A DNA stretch of 64,000 bases. Origin: Pseudomonas sp. HN11. Its GTDB lineage: Bacteria; Pseudomonadota; Gammaproteobacteria; Pseudomonadales; Pseudomonadaceae. Position 1 is the first letter of the stretch. Every line of letters begins with the position of its first letter. This document shows positions 9,633 to 19,906 of this stretch, one piece after another. The stretch covers positions 1,065,001 through 1,129,000 of the forward strand of contig NZ_CP089985.1 in the NCBI RefSeq assembly GCF_021390155.1, given 5' to 3'. A program made the position numbers and the translations under genes. The notes beneath the pieces were generated by a model that made no database searches, was not told the origin of the DNA, and saw nothing but the letters and a program-made list of their open reading frames with translations.

Positions 9633-11120
9633 TCAGAACTTCCAGATCACGTCGACAAAGGCGCGATGCATGTACGAATCGACCTGGCTGCCATAGGCGT
9701 CACCCGGCTTGAACACACCGGCACGCAAGCGCACCAGGGCCGAGGGTTCGTCGATCGACTGGCTCAGCGCAGCCGGCAATAGGCCGGTCTTGAAGTACTT
9801 GGTGACCACCAGGTCCATCTCCTGGCCCAGGTCTTTCTTGCCGTCTTCGAGCGGCAGGGAAGTGCTGGACAGGATCGCGCCGGTCACGTCGTCGGTGTTG
9901 TTCTGCACGGCATCGATGCCGTTGCTGCCGACTGGCTTGTTGCCGTCGACACGCCAGAACTTGTGGTACACCAGGCTGGCGTCGTAGTCCTCACGCAGTT
10001 GCCAGGAACCGAACAGGCTCATGGACTGCATGTTGTTCATCTCGCCACGGAAAGCTTCGCCGAAGCGGTGCACGCGGGACTGGGTGCCGGTCCAGTTCGA
10101 ACGGTTGCTCTGCAGGCCGTTCTGTTCGTACTCGGCGCTGGCGCGGGAGTAGGCCGCACCGACTTGCCACTGCGGGTCGAGACGCAGGCGGATACCCAGG
10201 TCGGTGGCCCAGCCGCTCACGTCATCACTGCGCTTGGCGTTGGTTGGGCGGGTGCCGTCGGCGTTCAGGGCGTTGACCGAATCACGGTCGCCACGCATGC
10301 CGGTGATGCTGGCCCAGTAGTTGACGGTGTTGGTGTTGCGCCAGTTGTAGGCGTCACTGTTGGCTTCGATGCCAAGCCAGCTCAGGTCGCCGTTTTCGCG
10401 CTTATCCAACGAGTCGGTCGGCACACCGGGTTCCGGGTAGTCGAGCTTGCCGTTGTCATGGGTGTGGTGACCGCGCAGGCCGATCCACTGGCCGGGCGTC
10501 CACTGATAGGCGGCGTCGGCGTACAGGTGCTGACGGTCCTTGTCCTTGGGCGACAGTTCCTTGAGGTCGGTGCGGTACTCGCTGAAACGTTCGGCGACGC
10601 CGACATTGGCCTTGAGCAGGGTGGTGTCGAAGGTCCAGTTCAGCGCTTCGATGTTGGTGTCGCGCCATTGGCCGTCGTCGTTGCGCAGGCGTTGGCGGCC
10701 CAACTTGAGGATCTCGCCAGGGTAGGGCGTGAAGCCGCTGTAGCCGACCCAGAATTCACGCATGGCCAGGTAGTTTTTCTTGGCTTTGCGGTCGTTGTTG
10801 GTGGTCTGCTGGTTTTCGTCATCTGCCGACTGTTGCAGAGTGTCGGTCTCGATGATGTCGCTGGACACTACGGCCTGGCCCATGGCGTAAGCGCTCCACG
10901 CGCCGCTTTCACCATAGATCCACGGGCGCAGGTCGAGGCCGATGCCGTTGACGTCGCCGCCTTTCTGCGTGCCGAGATCGCGGTCATCTTCGGACTGCGC
11001 GGTGGCTTTGACTTCCAGGCCGAAATTCTTGGCTTCGGTCAGCGCGGCCAGGGTCGGGCAAGACCACAGCAAGGCGAAAGTCAGGCCGATGCCGGCCTTG
11101 ACGAATGGATTGAGCTTCAT
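9633..11120 (-). CDS. algE: Outer membrane alginate export porin AlgE
   Basis: 495 residues, near the 490 of P. aeruginosa AlgE. It forms the 18-stranded outer membrane beta-barrel through which alginate leaves the cell. A signal peptide ends at CPTLAAL. The barrel pattern of alternating residues is clear, with Arg/Lys-rich stretches suited to an anionic polymer, and the C-terminal residue is Phe (DVIWKF), the usual outer-membrane sorting signal. The start codon overlaps the algK stop by 4 nt, so expression of the two is coupled; AlgK assists AlgE placement. Confidence 0.95.
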   Translation of the reverse strand: MKLNPFVKAGIGLTFALLWSCPTLAALTEAKNFGLEVKATAQSEDDRDLGTQKGGDVNGIGLDLRPWIYGESGAWSAYAMGQAVVSSDIIETDTLQQSADDENQQTTNNDRKAKKNYLAMREFWVGYSGFTPYPGEILKLGRQRLRNDDGQWRDTNIEALNWTFDTTLLKANVGVAERFSEYRTDLKELSPKDKDRQHLYADAAYQWTPGQWIGLRGHHTHDNGKLDYPEPGVPTDSLDKRENGDLSWLGIEANSDAYNWRNTNTVNYWASITGMRGDRDSVNALNADGTRPTNAKRSDDVSGWATDLGIRLRLDPQWQVGAAYSRASAEYEQNGLQSNRSNWTGTQSRVHRFGEAFRGEMNNMQSMSLFGSWQLREDYDASLVYHKFWRVDGNKPVGSNGIDAVQNNTDDVTGAILSSTSLPLEDGKKDLGQEMDLVVTKYFKTGLLPAALSQSIDEPSALVRLRAGVFKPGDAYGSQVDSYMHRAFVDVIWKF

Positions 11121-12517
11121 AGGGATTCCTCGCCGTCTTCTTCTTCCAGGGCGTGCAGTTGCAGCGTGCTCTGGGCCAGGGTGCCGCGGGCGGCCAGTTC
11201 CTGTTGCACCAGGCGTTGACCTTGAGCGCGTTGCTCAGGCGTCAGCGGTGCTTCGAGCTGCGTGGCCAAGTCATTGGCCTCTGGCGTGTCCTGGGCTTTA
11301 GCCAACTGGCTGAAGACATAGGCATTCAATGGGTCGGGCTTGGTGCCCTTGCCTTGGGAAAACAATTGGGCGATGGCGAAATCGGCACTGTTCTGGCCGT
11401 TGCGCGCAGCGGTCAGCAAGTGGTCCAGGGCTTTTTGCGGGTAGACCTTGCCCAGGTAGCCACGGCGGTAGATCTGGCCGAGGTAGTAATCGGCGGCCAC
11501 TTCCTTGCCCACGGCTTTTTCGAAGTGCGCTTCGGCGGCCTTGGCGTCAGCCGGCACCCACTTGCCTTCGTAGTAGAGCTTGCCCAGCAACAACTCGGCG
11601 CGCGGTTGGTCGGCGGCACGGCCGTTGTCCAGGTACTTCATCATCTGGTCGACGTCGCCGAGTTCCGGAAAGTCGTAGAGCAGTTGCGCCAGGCTGACCC
11701 ACGAAGCCGGGTAGCCAGGGGCGATTTTTTCCAGCAGGGCCTGGGCGGTTTTTTCGTCAGTCTTGCCCAGCGATGCATCACCCAATACTCGGGCTACGCT
11801 GTCGACGCGCTGCGCAGTGACGGTGCCACGGCTGTAGCCGGCTTCCATCTGCTTGAGCAACTCGGCCTGTTTTTCCGGCTCGGCTTTTTTCTGGTAGACC
11901 GTGGCCAGCTCGACGTAGCAGATATCGGTGGTGTTCAGCGCGGCTTTACAGATGCGCTCCACATCATCCAGATGCTGGTCGTAGGTGTCCTGGGTGCGGT
12001 ACAGCAGCACCTGGGCCAGGCCGGCCTCCGGGTAACCGGCGGCCTGCCATTTGCTGATCTGCTGCTGGGCATTCACATTCGGGAAGCTGTGCGGGTATTG
12101 CAGGTACAGCATCGCCAGCGGGATCAGGGTGTTGCCTTCGCCATTGGCAAAGGCTTTTTTCAGCAGGCCTTCGGCTTCATGGTGTTCGGCTTCGGTGCTG
12201 CCAGGCTTGGCCACCAGGAGGCGACCGAGACGGGCCTGGGCGCGGGGCGAGGTGTCCGCCGCCGCACGGTAGGTGGCTTCGGCCTGCTTGATTTGCGCCG
12301 GATCGCGGGTGCCTACCTGGATATCTGCCAGGCCCACTTGGGCCTCGCTGTAGCCCAGGTCTGCCAGTTGCTGGTAATTCTGCTGCGCGGTGACGGTGTC
12401 GCCACGCTTGAGCGCTTCATTGGCCAGGCGTTGGTCGGGCAGGCCGGCGCAACCGGCGCAACCGGCGAGGGCGATGGCCAGCGCCAGGGGCACCGGCAGG
12501 TTTCGAAGGGCGCTCAT
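11117..12517 (-). CDS. algK: Alginate export lipoprotein AlgK (Sel1/TPR repeats)
   Basis: 466 residues. The lipobox LAGC places the lipidated Cys at residue 20; a curious CAGCAG follows. The remainder is a superhelix of Sel1/TPR-like repeats (for example [28 protein letters not shown]). AlgK is an outer-membrane lipoprotein scaffold that links AlgE with the periplasmic modifying enzymes. It overlaps algE by 4 nt and starts 2 nt after alg44, so the three are tightly coupled. Confidence 0.95.
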   Translation of the reverse strand: MSALRNLPVPLALAIALAGCAGCAGLPDQRLANEALKRGDTVTAQQNYQQLADLGYSEAQVGLADIQVGTRDPAQIKQAEATYRAAADTSPRAQARLGRLLVAKPGSTEAEHHEAEGLLKKAFANGEGNTLIPLAMLYLQYPHSFPNVNAQQQISKWQAAGYPEAGLAQVLLYRTQDTYDQHLDDVERICKAALNTTDICYVELATVYQKKAEPEKQAELLKQMEAGYSRGTVTAQRVDSVARVLGDASLGKTDEKTAQALLEKIAPGYPASWVSLAQLLYDFPELGDVDQMMKYLDNGRAADQPRAELLLGKLYYEGKWVPADAKAAEAHFEKAVGKEVAADYYLGQIYRRGYLGKVYPQKALDHLLTAARNGQNSADFAIAQLFSQGKGTKPDPLNAYVFSQLAKAQDTPEANDLATQLEAPLTPEQRAQGQRLVQQELAARGTLAQSTLQLHALEEEDGEESL

Positions 12518-12519
12518 GA

Positions 12520-13686
12520 TTAAAGACCCGCAGCCATGGCTTTATCGATCAGCCAGTTCAGCGATGGGCCACGGTCGCTGGTGACTTCCACCGGGCGCCC
12601 GGCGTAAGTGCTGTCCAGCGGTGCGTCAGGTTTGATCTGCACGCGGATGTCGGAGGACAGGTCGGCGCTGTTCAGGCTGGTGCTGCTGACGATGATGCCG
12701 GTGCGAACTTGTTCTTCGTCGGCCACCTGGAAGCTCACTGGCGTACCTGGGCGAACGTCGCCGAACTGGCGATAGGTGAAGCGTGCTTCAACGTTGGCCG
12801 GGGCGCCGCGGGGTACCAGTTGGAAGATCACGTCGCCCTTGCTGGCGTACTGACCGTCGGCAACCATTTGCTGGGCAACGATGCAGTCGCAAGGCGAGGT
12901 CAGGGTGCCGGTCATTTGCTTGCCGAACAGCTCCTCGACCTTGGCCGGTTGCAGTTGGTCTTCGTCCAGATGGCCTTTGAGCACATCCAGCATGCTGGTG
13001 CTGAACGTCGCCAGTGGCGCGCCTTTGGCGGCGATACCGTCACCTTTGAGCAGGCTTTGCACCGTACCGTCGCGCGGCATGGTCACGTTCATGCCTGGCA
13101 CGCTGACGAGCCCTGCCTGGGCGTGGCTGACGAAGTACATGCCGTACACCGACTTGAAGACAAAACCGAATGCCGCGAGGCCGACCAGGAAGATCGCCAG
13201 GCTGAACGTCACGGCGCGCAGTCGGCCGAAGGCGCTCATGTTGCTGCCGCTGTCCTTGACCTTGCGCGCTTTGGTGAAGTTGTCGCGTTGCAGGGTCGCC
13301 AGCACGTCGCCCATGGTCACGATGTCACCGGACAAGTGCGAGGTGATCAGGTGGCGCAGAGTGGAAATATCCTGGGCGTCGAGGTTCTGGAACTGGCAAC
13401 CGGTGCGGCCGGTCTGGCGGTCATAGGAGCGGATCTGCAGCTCTACGTCCATGGCCAGGCCGAGGTTATCGATCACGAATTGCAGACGGCCCTTGTGCAC
13501 TTCGCCGACGGTCAGCGGCTGGGTGGCGGTGAACGCCAGGCCACCGGCGGAGAGGTCGATCACCCGTGCTTCGGTCTGCGTGCGGTCGGTATTGAAGAAG
13601 CGCAGCTTGGCCGGGATTTTGACCCGGGCATGTTGGCGCTGGGCTTCGGATTCGTGGACTACGTTGGCGTTTACTTGGCTGTTCAT
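12520..13686 (-). CDS. alg44: Alginate polymerase co-subunit Alg44 (PilZ c-di-GMP receptor)
   Basis: 388 residues. The N-terminal PilZ domain has all c-di-GMP contacts: Arg17 and Arg21 in RQHAR, and Asp44 and Ser46 in DLSAGG, at the same positions known for P. aeruginosa Alg44. One membrane segment (about 157-180) leads to a periplasmic domain of the membrane-fusion-protein type (about 190-385). Binding of c-di-GMP to Alg44 switches on Alg8. The gene lies between alg8 and algK as usual. Confidence 0.96.
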   Translation of the reverse strand: MNSQVNANVVHESEAQRQHARVKIPAKLRFFNTDRTQTEARVIDLSAGGLAFTATQPLTVGEVHKGRLQFVIDNLGLAMDVELQIRSYDRQTGRTGCQFQNLDAQDISTLRHLITSHLSGDIVTMGDVLATLQRDNFTKARKVKDSGSNMSAFGRLRAVTFSLAIFLVGLAAFGFVFKSVYGMYFVSHAQAGLVSVPGMNVTMPRDGTVQSLLKGDGIAAKGAPLATFSTSMLDVLKGHLDEDQLQPAKVEELFGKQMTGTLTSPCDCIVAQQMVADGQYASKGDVIFQLVPRGAPANVEARFTYRQFGDVRPGTPVSFQVADEEQVRTGIIVSSTSLNSADLSSDIRVQIKPDAPLDSTYAGRPVEVTSDRGPSLNWLIDKAMAAGL

Positions 13687-13724
13687 CAGGGCAATTTCCT
13701 AGAGTTAATTCAGGCTTGGCAGGG

Positions 13725-15206
13725 TCAGACCATCATCAGCAACACGGCGACGAAAATGCTGCCGGCGGAGAAGGTCATGGTCCGAGACGACCAGGTGTTG
13801 AACCAACGTTGAAAGCTGGCCAAATCGCGGGTCAGTTTGGTGTCCTGGCGGGTCCAGGACTGTTGATCAAGGCGGAAGAACACATAGATCTTCACCAGCG
13901 CGCCCATGATCTGGTTGTAATAGAGGATCATCGGGTAGGCCGGGCCGATCTTGTGGCCGGAGCACGACAGCAGCAGGGTCAGAATCAGGCGGGTGATGCC
14001 GATCCACAGCAGGTACGCGAGGATGAACGCGCCGCCGTACTTGAAGGTGGCGATGATCGCCACGGTCAGGCCGAGCAGGGAAGTCCACATCGACACGCGC
14101 TGGTCGAACAACACAATGCTGGTGAACAAGCCCAACCGGCGCACACCCAGGCCCAGGGCGCGGGAGTTCTGGCGCAGGTTGTTGCCGTACCAGCGGAACA
14201 TCAGTTTACGGCTGGCCTTGATAAAGCTCTTTTCCGGCGGGTGTTCCACGGTGTGGATCGCCGCGTCCGGCACGTAAAAGGTGTCGTAACCCAGGCGCAT
14301 CAGGCTGAACCAACTGGACTTGTCATCACCGGTAAGGAACTTGAAGCGACCCAGGCGCCAGTGTTGCAGCGAGTCACTTTCCACGTCGGCGATAAAGCCC
14401 GGGTCGGTCACCACGTTGGCACGGAACACCGACATACGACCGGTCATGGTCAGTACGCGTTTGGACAGGGCCATGGAGCACATGTTGATGTGGCGTTGGG
14501 CGAAGCGCAGTTTGTGCCATTCGCTCATGATGTAGCCGCCGCGCACTTCGCAGAATTCGTTGGTGGTCAAGCCGCCTACATTGTCGAACAGTTGGAACCA
14601 CGGCACGGTCTTGCGCACGACGCCTTCGGCGAGCACGGTGTCGCCGTCGATCACGGCCACCACGGCGCGTTCATCTGGCAGGTGGCGGGAGATGGCGCGG
14701 AAACCGAAGGCCAGGCCGTCGCGCTTGCCAGTACCGGCAATACGCACGAAGTCGAGCTTCACGTGTTCCGGCGGGTTCATGCGTTCCCACAGGCTTTTCA
14801 CCAGCAGCTCATCGGACATTTCCACCAGCGAGCAGACCACGGTAGTGGGAAAGCCGCATTCGATGGCTTCACGGATCACCGAGCTGTAGACCTGCGCGGT
14901 GGTCAGCGCATCGATACGGAAACTGGTGACCATCAGGAACACATGGGACGGGTCGGCCGCTTTGCCCAGCTTGCGCACTTTGCGGCGCAGGTGCGGGTAG
15001 ACCACGTACAGGAACAGCATGCCGCGAAAGAAATGCGTAGCACCCATCGAGTAGCGCCAGATACCGACGGCGCCAATCAGGAAAATAAAATTCTTCGACT
15101 CGGAGTCGAACGTACTCGCCGGCAGCAGCGTGGCGAGTCCCATCAGCAGGCTGAGAAAGAACAGCCAGCCGGCGGATTGCATCAGTACATGTTTTAACTT
15201 GGACAT
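13725..15206 (-). CDS. alg8: Mannuronan synthase Alg8 (GT2 glycosyltransferase)
   Basis: 493 residues, matching the 494 of P. aeruginosa. Alg8 polymerises GDP-mannuronate at the inner membrane. Two N-terminal membrane segments are followed by the GT2 domain with DGD ([11 protein letters not shown]), a second Asp in ADVESDS and the general-base region TGDDKSSWF, then about four C-terminal membrane segments. The frame is open to 15347, but that stretch covers an inverted repeat; the start at 15206 ([17 protein letters not shown]) matches the family. Confidence 0.95.
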   Translation of the reverse strand: MSKLKHVLMQSAGWLFFLSLLMGLATLLPASTFDSESKNFIFLIGAVGIWRYSMGATHFFRGMLFLYVVYPHLRRKVRKLGKAADPSHVFLMVTSFRIDALTTAQVYSSVIREAIECGFPTTVVCSLVEMSDELLVKSLWERMNPPEHVKLDFVRIAGTGKRDGLAFGFRAISRHLPDERAVVAVIDGDTVLAEGVVRKTVPWFQLFDNVGGLTTNEFCEVRGGYIMSEWHKLRFAQRHINMCSMALSKRVLTMTGRMSVFRANVVTDPGFIADVESDSLQHWRLGRFKFLTGDDKSSWFSLMRLGYDTFYVPDAAIHTVEHPPEKSFIKASRKLMFRWYGNNLRQNSRALGLGVRRLGLFTSIVLFDQRVSMWTSLLGLTVAIIATFKYGGAFILAYLLWIGITRLILTLLLSCSGHKIGPAYPMILYYNQIMGALVKIYVFFRLDQQSWTRQDTKLTRDLASFQRWFNTWSSRTMTFSAGSIFVAVLLMMV

Positions 15207-15243
15207 AAGCGTCATCCGAAGGTGATGAAAGCGGCGAGCTGCA

Positions 15244-15289
15244 AGCCGCAAGCTGCAAGTGGAGGTGTCTTTAATTGCAGCTTGCGGCT
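15244..15289. repeat. Inverted repeat with AGCTGCAAG core between algD and alg8
   Basis: Perfect 15-bp arms (AGCCGCAAGCTGCAA and its complement) around a 16-nt loop, in the 106-nt gap between algD and alg8. The same AGCTGCAAG core recurs in the hairpin at 21314-21374, so both belong to one intergenic repeat family. It could cause partial termination or mRNA protection inside the alginate operon, making algD more abundant than the downstream genes. Confidence 0.7.
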
Positions 15290-15312
15290 CGAAACTTGCC
15301 GCTGCTCTTCCG

Positions 15313-16629
15313 TTACCAGCAAATGCCTTCGGTACGACCGGTCGCACTGGTGGCCTTGGACATGAAGCCCACCAGGTCGATCACTTGCTTGCCGTGCGGT
15401 GCGTTCTGCGCCAGGGCACGGAATTTCTCATCGCGGTTGCCCAGGATGATCACGTCGGAGTTATTGATCACGTCGTCGAAGTCCGAGTTGAGCAGGGACG
15501 ACACGTGCGGGATCTTGCCTTCGATGTAGTCCTTGTTCGCGCCGTGGACACGAGCGTACTCGACGTTGCTGTCGTAGATGCTCAGGTCGAAACCCTTGCC
15601 GATCAGCATTTCGGCCAGCTCGACCAGTGGGCTTTCGCGCAAGTCATCGGTACCCGCCTTGAAGCTCAGGCCCAACAGGGCGACTTTGCGCTTGTCGTGG
15701 CTGGAAACGATGTCGAAGGCGTTCTGTACCTGGGACTCGTTGCTGCGCATCAGCGAGTTCAGCAGCGGCGCTTCCACGTCCAGGGAGCTGGCGCGGTAGG
15801 TGAGGGCGCGCACGTCCTTAGGCAGGCACGAACCACCGAAGGCGAAGCCTGGGCGCATGTAGTACTGGGACAGGTTGAGGGTCTTGTCCTGGCAAACCAC
15901 TTCCATCACTTCGCGACCGTCGACGCCGACAGCCTTGGCAATGTTGCCGATCTCGTTGGCGAAGGTCACTTTGGTGGCGTGCCACACATTGCAGGTGTAC
16001 TTGATCATCTCGGCAACGGCGATGTCCTTGCGGATGATCGGTGCGTCGAGTTCCTCGTACAGCGATTGCAGGACATCGCCGGAGGCTTTGTCGAACTCGC
16101 CGATGACGGTCATTGGTGGCAAGTCGTAGTCAGCGATGGCGGTGGATTCACGCAGGAATTCCGGGTTGACCGCGACACCGAAGTCGACGCCGGCTTTTTT
16201 GCCGGAGCAGTCTTCAAGGATCGGGATGACCACGTTGGCCACGGTGCCTGGCAGCACGGTGCTGCGTACGACTACGGTGTGGCGGGTGGCTTTGTCACGC
16301 AGGACCAGACCGATTTCGCGGCATACGGCTTCGATGTAATCGAGTTCCAGGTCGCCGTTTTTCTTGCTCGGTGTACCGACGCAAATCATCGACAGGTCGG
16401 TATCGCGGATGGCTTCGGCGAAGTTGGTTGTACCGCGCAGTCGGCCTGTTTGAATACCCTGGCTCAACAGCTCGCCCAAGCCCGGTTCAACGATTGGCGA
16501 TTTGCCGGCATTGATCAGGTCAATCTTGTCCTTGGAGATGTCTACGCCAACCACTTCGTGGCCACGGGCAGACAGGCAACCGGCACATACTGCGCCAACG
16601 TAACCGAGACCAAATATGCTGATGCGCAT
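15313..16629 (-). CDS. algD: GDP-mannose 6-dehydrogenase AlgD
   Basis: 438 residues. AlgD oxidises GDP-mannose to GDP-mannuronate with two NAD+, the committed step of alginate synthesis. The NAD-binding motif [11 protein letters not shown] is at residues 7-17 and the catalytic Cys268 lies in [12 protein letters not shown], the same number as in P. aeruginosa. The frame is open to 16791, but the ATG at 16629 has the ribosome binding site GAGG and the conserved [12 protein letters not shown] start. It is the first gene of the operon, after a long leader. Confidence 0.97.
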   Translation of the reverse strand: MRISIFGLGYVGAVCAGCLSARGHEVVGVDISKDKIDLINAGKSPIVEPGLGELLSQGIQTGRLRGTTNFAEAIRDTDLSMICVGTPSKKNGDLELDYIEAVCREIGLVLRDKATRHTVVVRSTVLPGTVANVVIPILEDCSGKKAGVDFGVAVNPEFLRESTAIADYDLPPMTVIGEFDKASGDVLQSLYEELDAPIIRKDIAVAEMIKYTCNVWHATKVTFANEIGNIAKAVGVDGREVMEVVCQDKTLNLSQYYMRPGFAFGGSCLPKDVRALTYRASSLDVEAPLLNSLMRSNESQVQNAFDIVSSHDKRKVALLGLSFKAGTDDLRESPLVELAEMLIGKGFDLSIYDSNVEYARVHGANKDYIEGKIPHVSSLLNSDFDDVINNSDVIILGNRDEKFRALAQNAPHGKQVIDLVGFMSKATSATGRTEGICW

Positions 16630-17107
16630 CGCATTTACCTCTTTGTCATTGAAGACTGTATTAATCATGCCAATAATTGGCCGGAGTTCATGTTTGCAAG
16701 CGTCACTGAATGCCGCGAAAGTTGGGCGAATAGACGCCGACTTACCGCGTACAGGCATGTTAAATAGTGAGTGACTAACTATTGCACTCAAGTTGTGCGC
16801 AACTTGGCCTTGTTATTGGGGCTTGCCCTAAAATGCAGCCGGCCTTCTTGGGGAAGATACCGACGCCAGTGCCACAGGGTGCAGATAGAGGCGAATAGCC
16901 CTTAAGTATCAACACCTTGGGTGTCATCACTGACACATTTGGGTAAGCGCTGCCTTGGCCTATAGGGGTTAGCAATTCATCCTTATCGCCGCCCTCAACT
17001 CATATCAGTTGATGATATGACCCATGAGTCAAAGTTGATGGGACAACTTCGCTACTTCCTTGGTCGCCATGTAAGTCATCTCTTACAGAAACAGAGAATT
17101 TCGTTAC
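16630..17107 (-). other. Long algD leader with palindromes
   Basis: No gene seen. If the AlgU-type promoter is right, this is a leader of about 480 nt. It contains three short palindromes: CATATCA-gttga-TGATATG at 17001-17019, ACACC-ttg-GGTGT at 16912-16924, and the perfect 13-mer GCCAATAATTGGC at 16669-16681, only 40 nt before the algD start codon. They could be RNA hairpins or operator sites. Confidence 0.4.
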
Positions 17108-17113
17108 CGGTGG

Positions 17114-17140
17114 TATGAGCCGTGCGTTTAGACGAAGTTC
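17114..17140 (-). promoter_or_regulatory. Candidate AlgU (sigma-22) promoter of algD
   Basis: On the minus strand GAACTT (17140-17135) is followed after 16 nt by TCATA (17118-17114). The -35 box is a perfect AlgU match; the -10 fits the TCtgA/TCCAA type only in part. It is about 490 nt before algD, similar in layout to the distant algD promoter of P. aeruginosa. A weak AlgR-like ACATTCGTC lies further upstream, near 17310-17318. Confidence 0.55.
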
Positions 17141-17403
17141 CGGGCCGCTCATCCTGTTTCCGGAAATTTCTTGAAATATTAGGAGAGATGGCACTGGTAT
17201 TATATTGATAGCACTTGCTATTTGGGCCAGTAGTTATAGGGAGTTGGCGCGCTGGGATAGTTTTGTGCCACTAGTGTTTTAAAAAAGTGGTGCCACTACG
17301 AAAAAAATCGACGAATGTCGAGTGAAAGAATTGTTAGAGATGCGTCAGGATATTTTTTGACGCCAAAATAATGACGATTCAGGGGGTGAAACGCGACTAA
17401 AAA

Positions 17404-17492
17404 TGTGGGGGCGGGCTTGCTCGCTGATGCTGGGTGTCAGTTGATACATTCATCACTGATGCACCGCTTTCGCGAGCAAGCCCGCTCCCACA
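17404..17492. repeat. REPIN (inverted pair of REP sequences)
   Basis: Two 21-nt REP elements in inverted orientation, TGTGGGGGCGGGCTTGCTCGC and the reverse of TGTGGGAGCGGGCTTGCTCGC, differ at one base and are separated by 47 nt. This is the typical REP doublet mobilised in trans by RAYT transposases in the P. fluorescens group. It lies between the algD promoter and the 3' end of yaaA. Confidence 0.85.
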
Positions 17493-17528
17493 TTTGATCA
17501 TCAGCGTCTGTGAGAACGGGGCAGAGCT

Positions 17529-18308
17529 TTATTCCGGTGCGTGATCGCGCAGGAACACCAGATTGTCCGGCTTCGACTGCTCGGCATTGAAGCGATACCC
17601 CTGCACGTCAAACTGCTTGAGCTTCGCCGGGTCGTTGATGCGCTCTTCGATCACAAAGCGGCTCATCATGCCCCGTGCCTTCTTGGCGTAGAAACTGATG
17701 ATCTTGTACTGGCCGTTCTTCAGGTCCTTGAACTCGGTGTTGATGATCCGCGCGTTCAGGGCGGTGCGCTTGACCGCCGAGAAGTACTCGTTGGAGGCCA
17801 GGTTGAGCAACACGTCATCGCCTTGTTCAGTCAGCGCTTCGTTCAGCCATTCGCTGATGCGCGTGCCCCAGAAAGCATACAGGTCCTTGCCACGGGCGTT
17901 AGGCAGCTTGGTGCCCATCTCCAGGCGATACGGCATCATCAGGTCCAGCGGGCGCAACAGGCCGTAAAGGCCCGAGAGCATGCGCAGGTGGTCCTGGGCG
18001 TAGGTGAAGTCGGCATCACTGAAGGTCTCGGCATTCAGGCCGGTGTACACATCGCCCTTGAATGCCAGCAGCGCTTGTTTGGCGTTGGCCGGGGTGAACG
18101 CCGGGGTCCAGCTGCCGAAACGGGCGGCGTTGAGACCGCCGATCTTGTCGGACACGTGCATCAATTCGCTGATCTGTGCCGGGCTGAACTCGCGCAGTTG
18201 CTCGATCAGTTCCTGAGAATGGTCCAGGTACTGCGGCTGGGTAAAGCGCTGGGTCGCGGGTGCGGTCTCGAAATCGAGGGTTTTGGCGGGTGAAATCACC
18301 ATCAGCAT
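17529..18308 (-). CDS. yaaA: Peroxide stress protein YaaA
   Basis: 259 residues with the family start [13 protein letters not shown] and the conserved [12 protein letters not shown] and LNLASNEYF segments. YaaA proteins (DUF328/UPF0246) bind DNA and lower intracellular free iron during hydrogen peroxide stress, limiting Fenton damage in E. coli. It is a single gene, divergent from the deacetylase gene starting at 18441, with a REPIN after its 3' end. AGGAGACGACTTC precedes the ATG. Confidence 0.93.
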   Translation of the reverse strand: MLMVISPAKTLDFETAPATQRFTQPQYLDHSQELIEQLREFSPAQISELMHVSDKIGGLNAARFGSWTPAFTPANAKQALLAFKGDVYTGLNAETFSDADFTYAQDHLRMLSGLYGLLRPLDLMMPYRLEMGTKLPNARGKDLYAFWGTRISEWLNEALTEQGDDVLLNLASNEYFSAVKRTALNARIINTEFKDLKNGQYKIISFYAKKARGMMSRFVIEERINDPAKLKQFDVQGYRFNAEQSKPDNLVFLRDHAPE

Positions 18309-18440
18309 GAAGTCGTCTCCTGTAATCGGGGCTCGTAGCGTGGGCAGGATTCTAGGGGGTTGGGCAGTTCGACTCCACCTATGATGGCGATAGGCATGAT
18401 CCGCTATGATGGTCGACGACTCTGGAAAGGGAGACCCCGT

Positions 18441-19565
18441 GTGCGAATAGCGCTTTTGTTGTCGGCATTTTTGTTATGCCTGAATGCCCAGGCGGCGCCC
18501 GTGGATGTGGCCAGCCTGGACCGTGGCACCTGGCCCGAAAAACTCGGCAGCCCGGCGCTGTTCGACGTGGCCTCGCGCGCGGAGATTCTGATGTTCGCCC
18601 ACAGCCTGCTGGCCAGCGAGAATCAGGATGAAGCCGCGCTTAAACAGCGCCTGGGCCTGAAAATCATCAACCTGGCCTCCATCGACGACCTGCGCCGGCA
18701 GCTCTGGCAGCGCCTGCTGGAGAACTACACCTTTGCCCAGCAGAGCTGCGAGGTAGATGCCTCGTTCTGCTACTTGGTGGAGAGCATGGACGATCTACGC
18801 GAGCAGGCCGGCAAGTTCGAGGTCAGTGAAAACTCCTTCTATATAGGCTGGGCCGGCCCGAGTCATGTTTTCCATGAGCGTTATCTGGACGAGTTACTGC
18901 GCAAGGCCGCGCTGTTCCCGCAGATCAGCAGTGAAATCGCACGTTTCGGCGACCATGAGCGCAATGGCGATGAATTCAACGACCGCCTGTTCCTGCTCAC
19001 CTTTGACGGCGGCCCCGCGCCAGTCAGCGGCAATACCGACTGGCTCACCGACTACTTGCGCAAGCAAAAGATGACGGCCACGTTCTTCGCCCTCGGCAGC
19101 AGCCTGCAAGCCCGTGTCGAGCGCAGTTCCGTGGCTGATGTGCAGGCGCTGTATCAAGGGCAATGTGTGGGCACCCAGGGTTGGCAGTACCGTGCTCACA
19201 GCCATTGGGTCGAGTGGCAGAGTTCAATCACCCGCAGCGCGTCACTGGCGCAAAACCTGATGCCGGAAAACTACGTGCCGTTGTTCCGTCCGCCCTATGG
19301 GCAGCGTCGCGCAGACAGTCAAGGCTTTTTCCAGGCCCAAGGCTTGCAGGTGGCATTGTGGGACATCGACTCCCAGGACGAACCGGGCAAGCTCAAGGCC
19401 GATGAGTCGGCGCAACGGGTGCTGACCTTGATGCTGCTGTGGCGCAAAGGCGTGATTGTGTTTCATGACACCCAGGACAAGGCACGGGTCGCTTTGCCCA
19501 TGCTGTTACAGGCGACGGCGCAGAGTGGTCTGGGTTGGCAGGACTGCCGAGAGGCGTTTCGCTGA
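18441..19565 (+). CDS. Polysaccharide deacetylase-like protein, atypical active site
   Basis: 374 residues from a GTG preceded by AAAGGGAGACCCC, giving a signal peptide ending LNAQAAP; the frame is open back to 18360. The NodB fold is recognisable in the C-terminal half: motif 1 reads TFDGGP (residues 187-192) instead of TFDDGP, the metal-binding motif 2 is only HSHW at 253, motif 3 is RPPYG (283-287), motif 4 WDID and motif 5 FHD. The metal-binding second Asp and second His are thus missing, so catalysis may be altered or lost. The N-terminal 180 residues have no family I recognise; the protein should be periplasmic. Confidence 0.8.
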   Translation: MRIALLLSAFLLCLNAQAAPVDVASLDRGTWPEKLGSPALFDVASRAEILMFAHSLLASENQDEAALKQRLGLKIINLASIDDLRRQLWQRLLENYTFAQQSCEVDASFCYLVESMDDLREQAGKFEVSENSFYIGWAGPSHVFHERYLDELLRKAALFPQISSEIARFGDHERNGDEFNDRLFLLTFDGGPAPVSGNTDWLTDYLRKQKMTATFFALGSSLQARVERSSVADVQALYQGQCVGTQGWQYRAHSHWVEWQSSITRSASLAQNLMPENYVPLFRPPYGQRRADSQGFFQAQGLQVALWDIDSQDEPGKLKADESAQRVLTLMLLWRKGVIVFHDTQDKARVALPMLLQATAQSGLGWQDCREAFR

Positions 19566-19906
19566 AAATGCCCGGCCCTGTTGGGGTTTATGCATTTTTG
19601 GGGTGATTTTGTGCGACGTTTCGATGCAGGCGGACTTCCGACTTTAGCGGGGTACGGGGTACTCGGCTAGTGCTATTCGTCATCCTGAAAAATAAACTTC
19701 AAAAAAGCGTCAAAGTGCTTTTTCCTGTCATGGGTTTTGCGGTATTACGAAGTCAGATCGCCGAACCCTGCAGCACAGGTGGCGTCTTCCAAGACTCCTC
19801 ATGTGGGCACTGCGCTTGACGTCACTCAGGTGCAGTCGGTGGTCGAATCGAGGCGCAGCACCGCCCAGGTATTGCGTCGAATGGCTCCCACAAAAGGTGA
19901 CCGAGT
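19566..19906. other. Intergenic region before phoH
   Basis: 341 bases with no convincing gene. It contains a weak hairpin, AAAAAGC at 19702-19708 and GCTTTTT at 19717-19723, which could end the deacetylase transcript in either direction. The phoH promoter should lie here but no consensus boxes stand out. Confidence 0.35.

Noticed and set aside
17310..17318. AlgR-like ACATTCGTC upstream of the algD promoter
   Set aside because: Only 7 of 9 positions fit CCGTTCGTC; such matches are frequent in a region of this size, so it is mentioned but not listed as a site.
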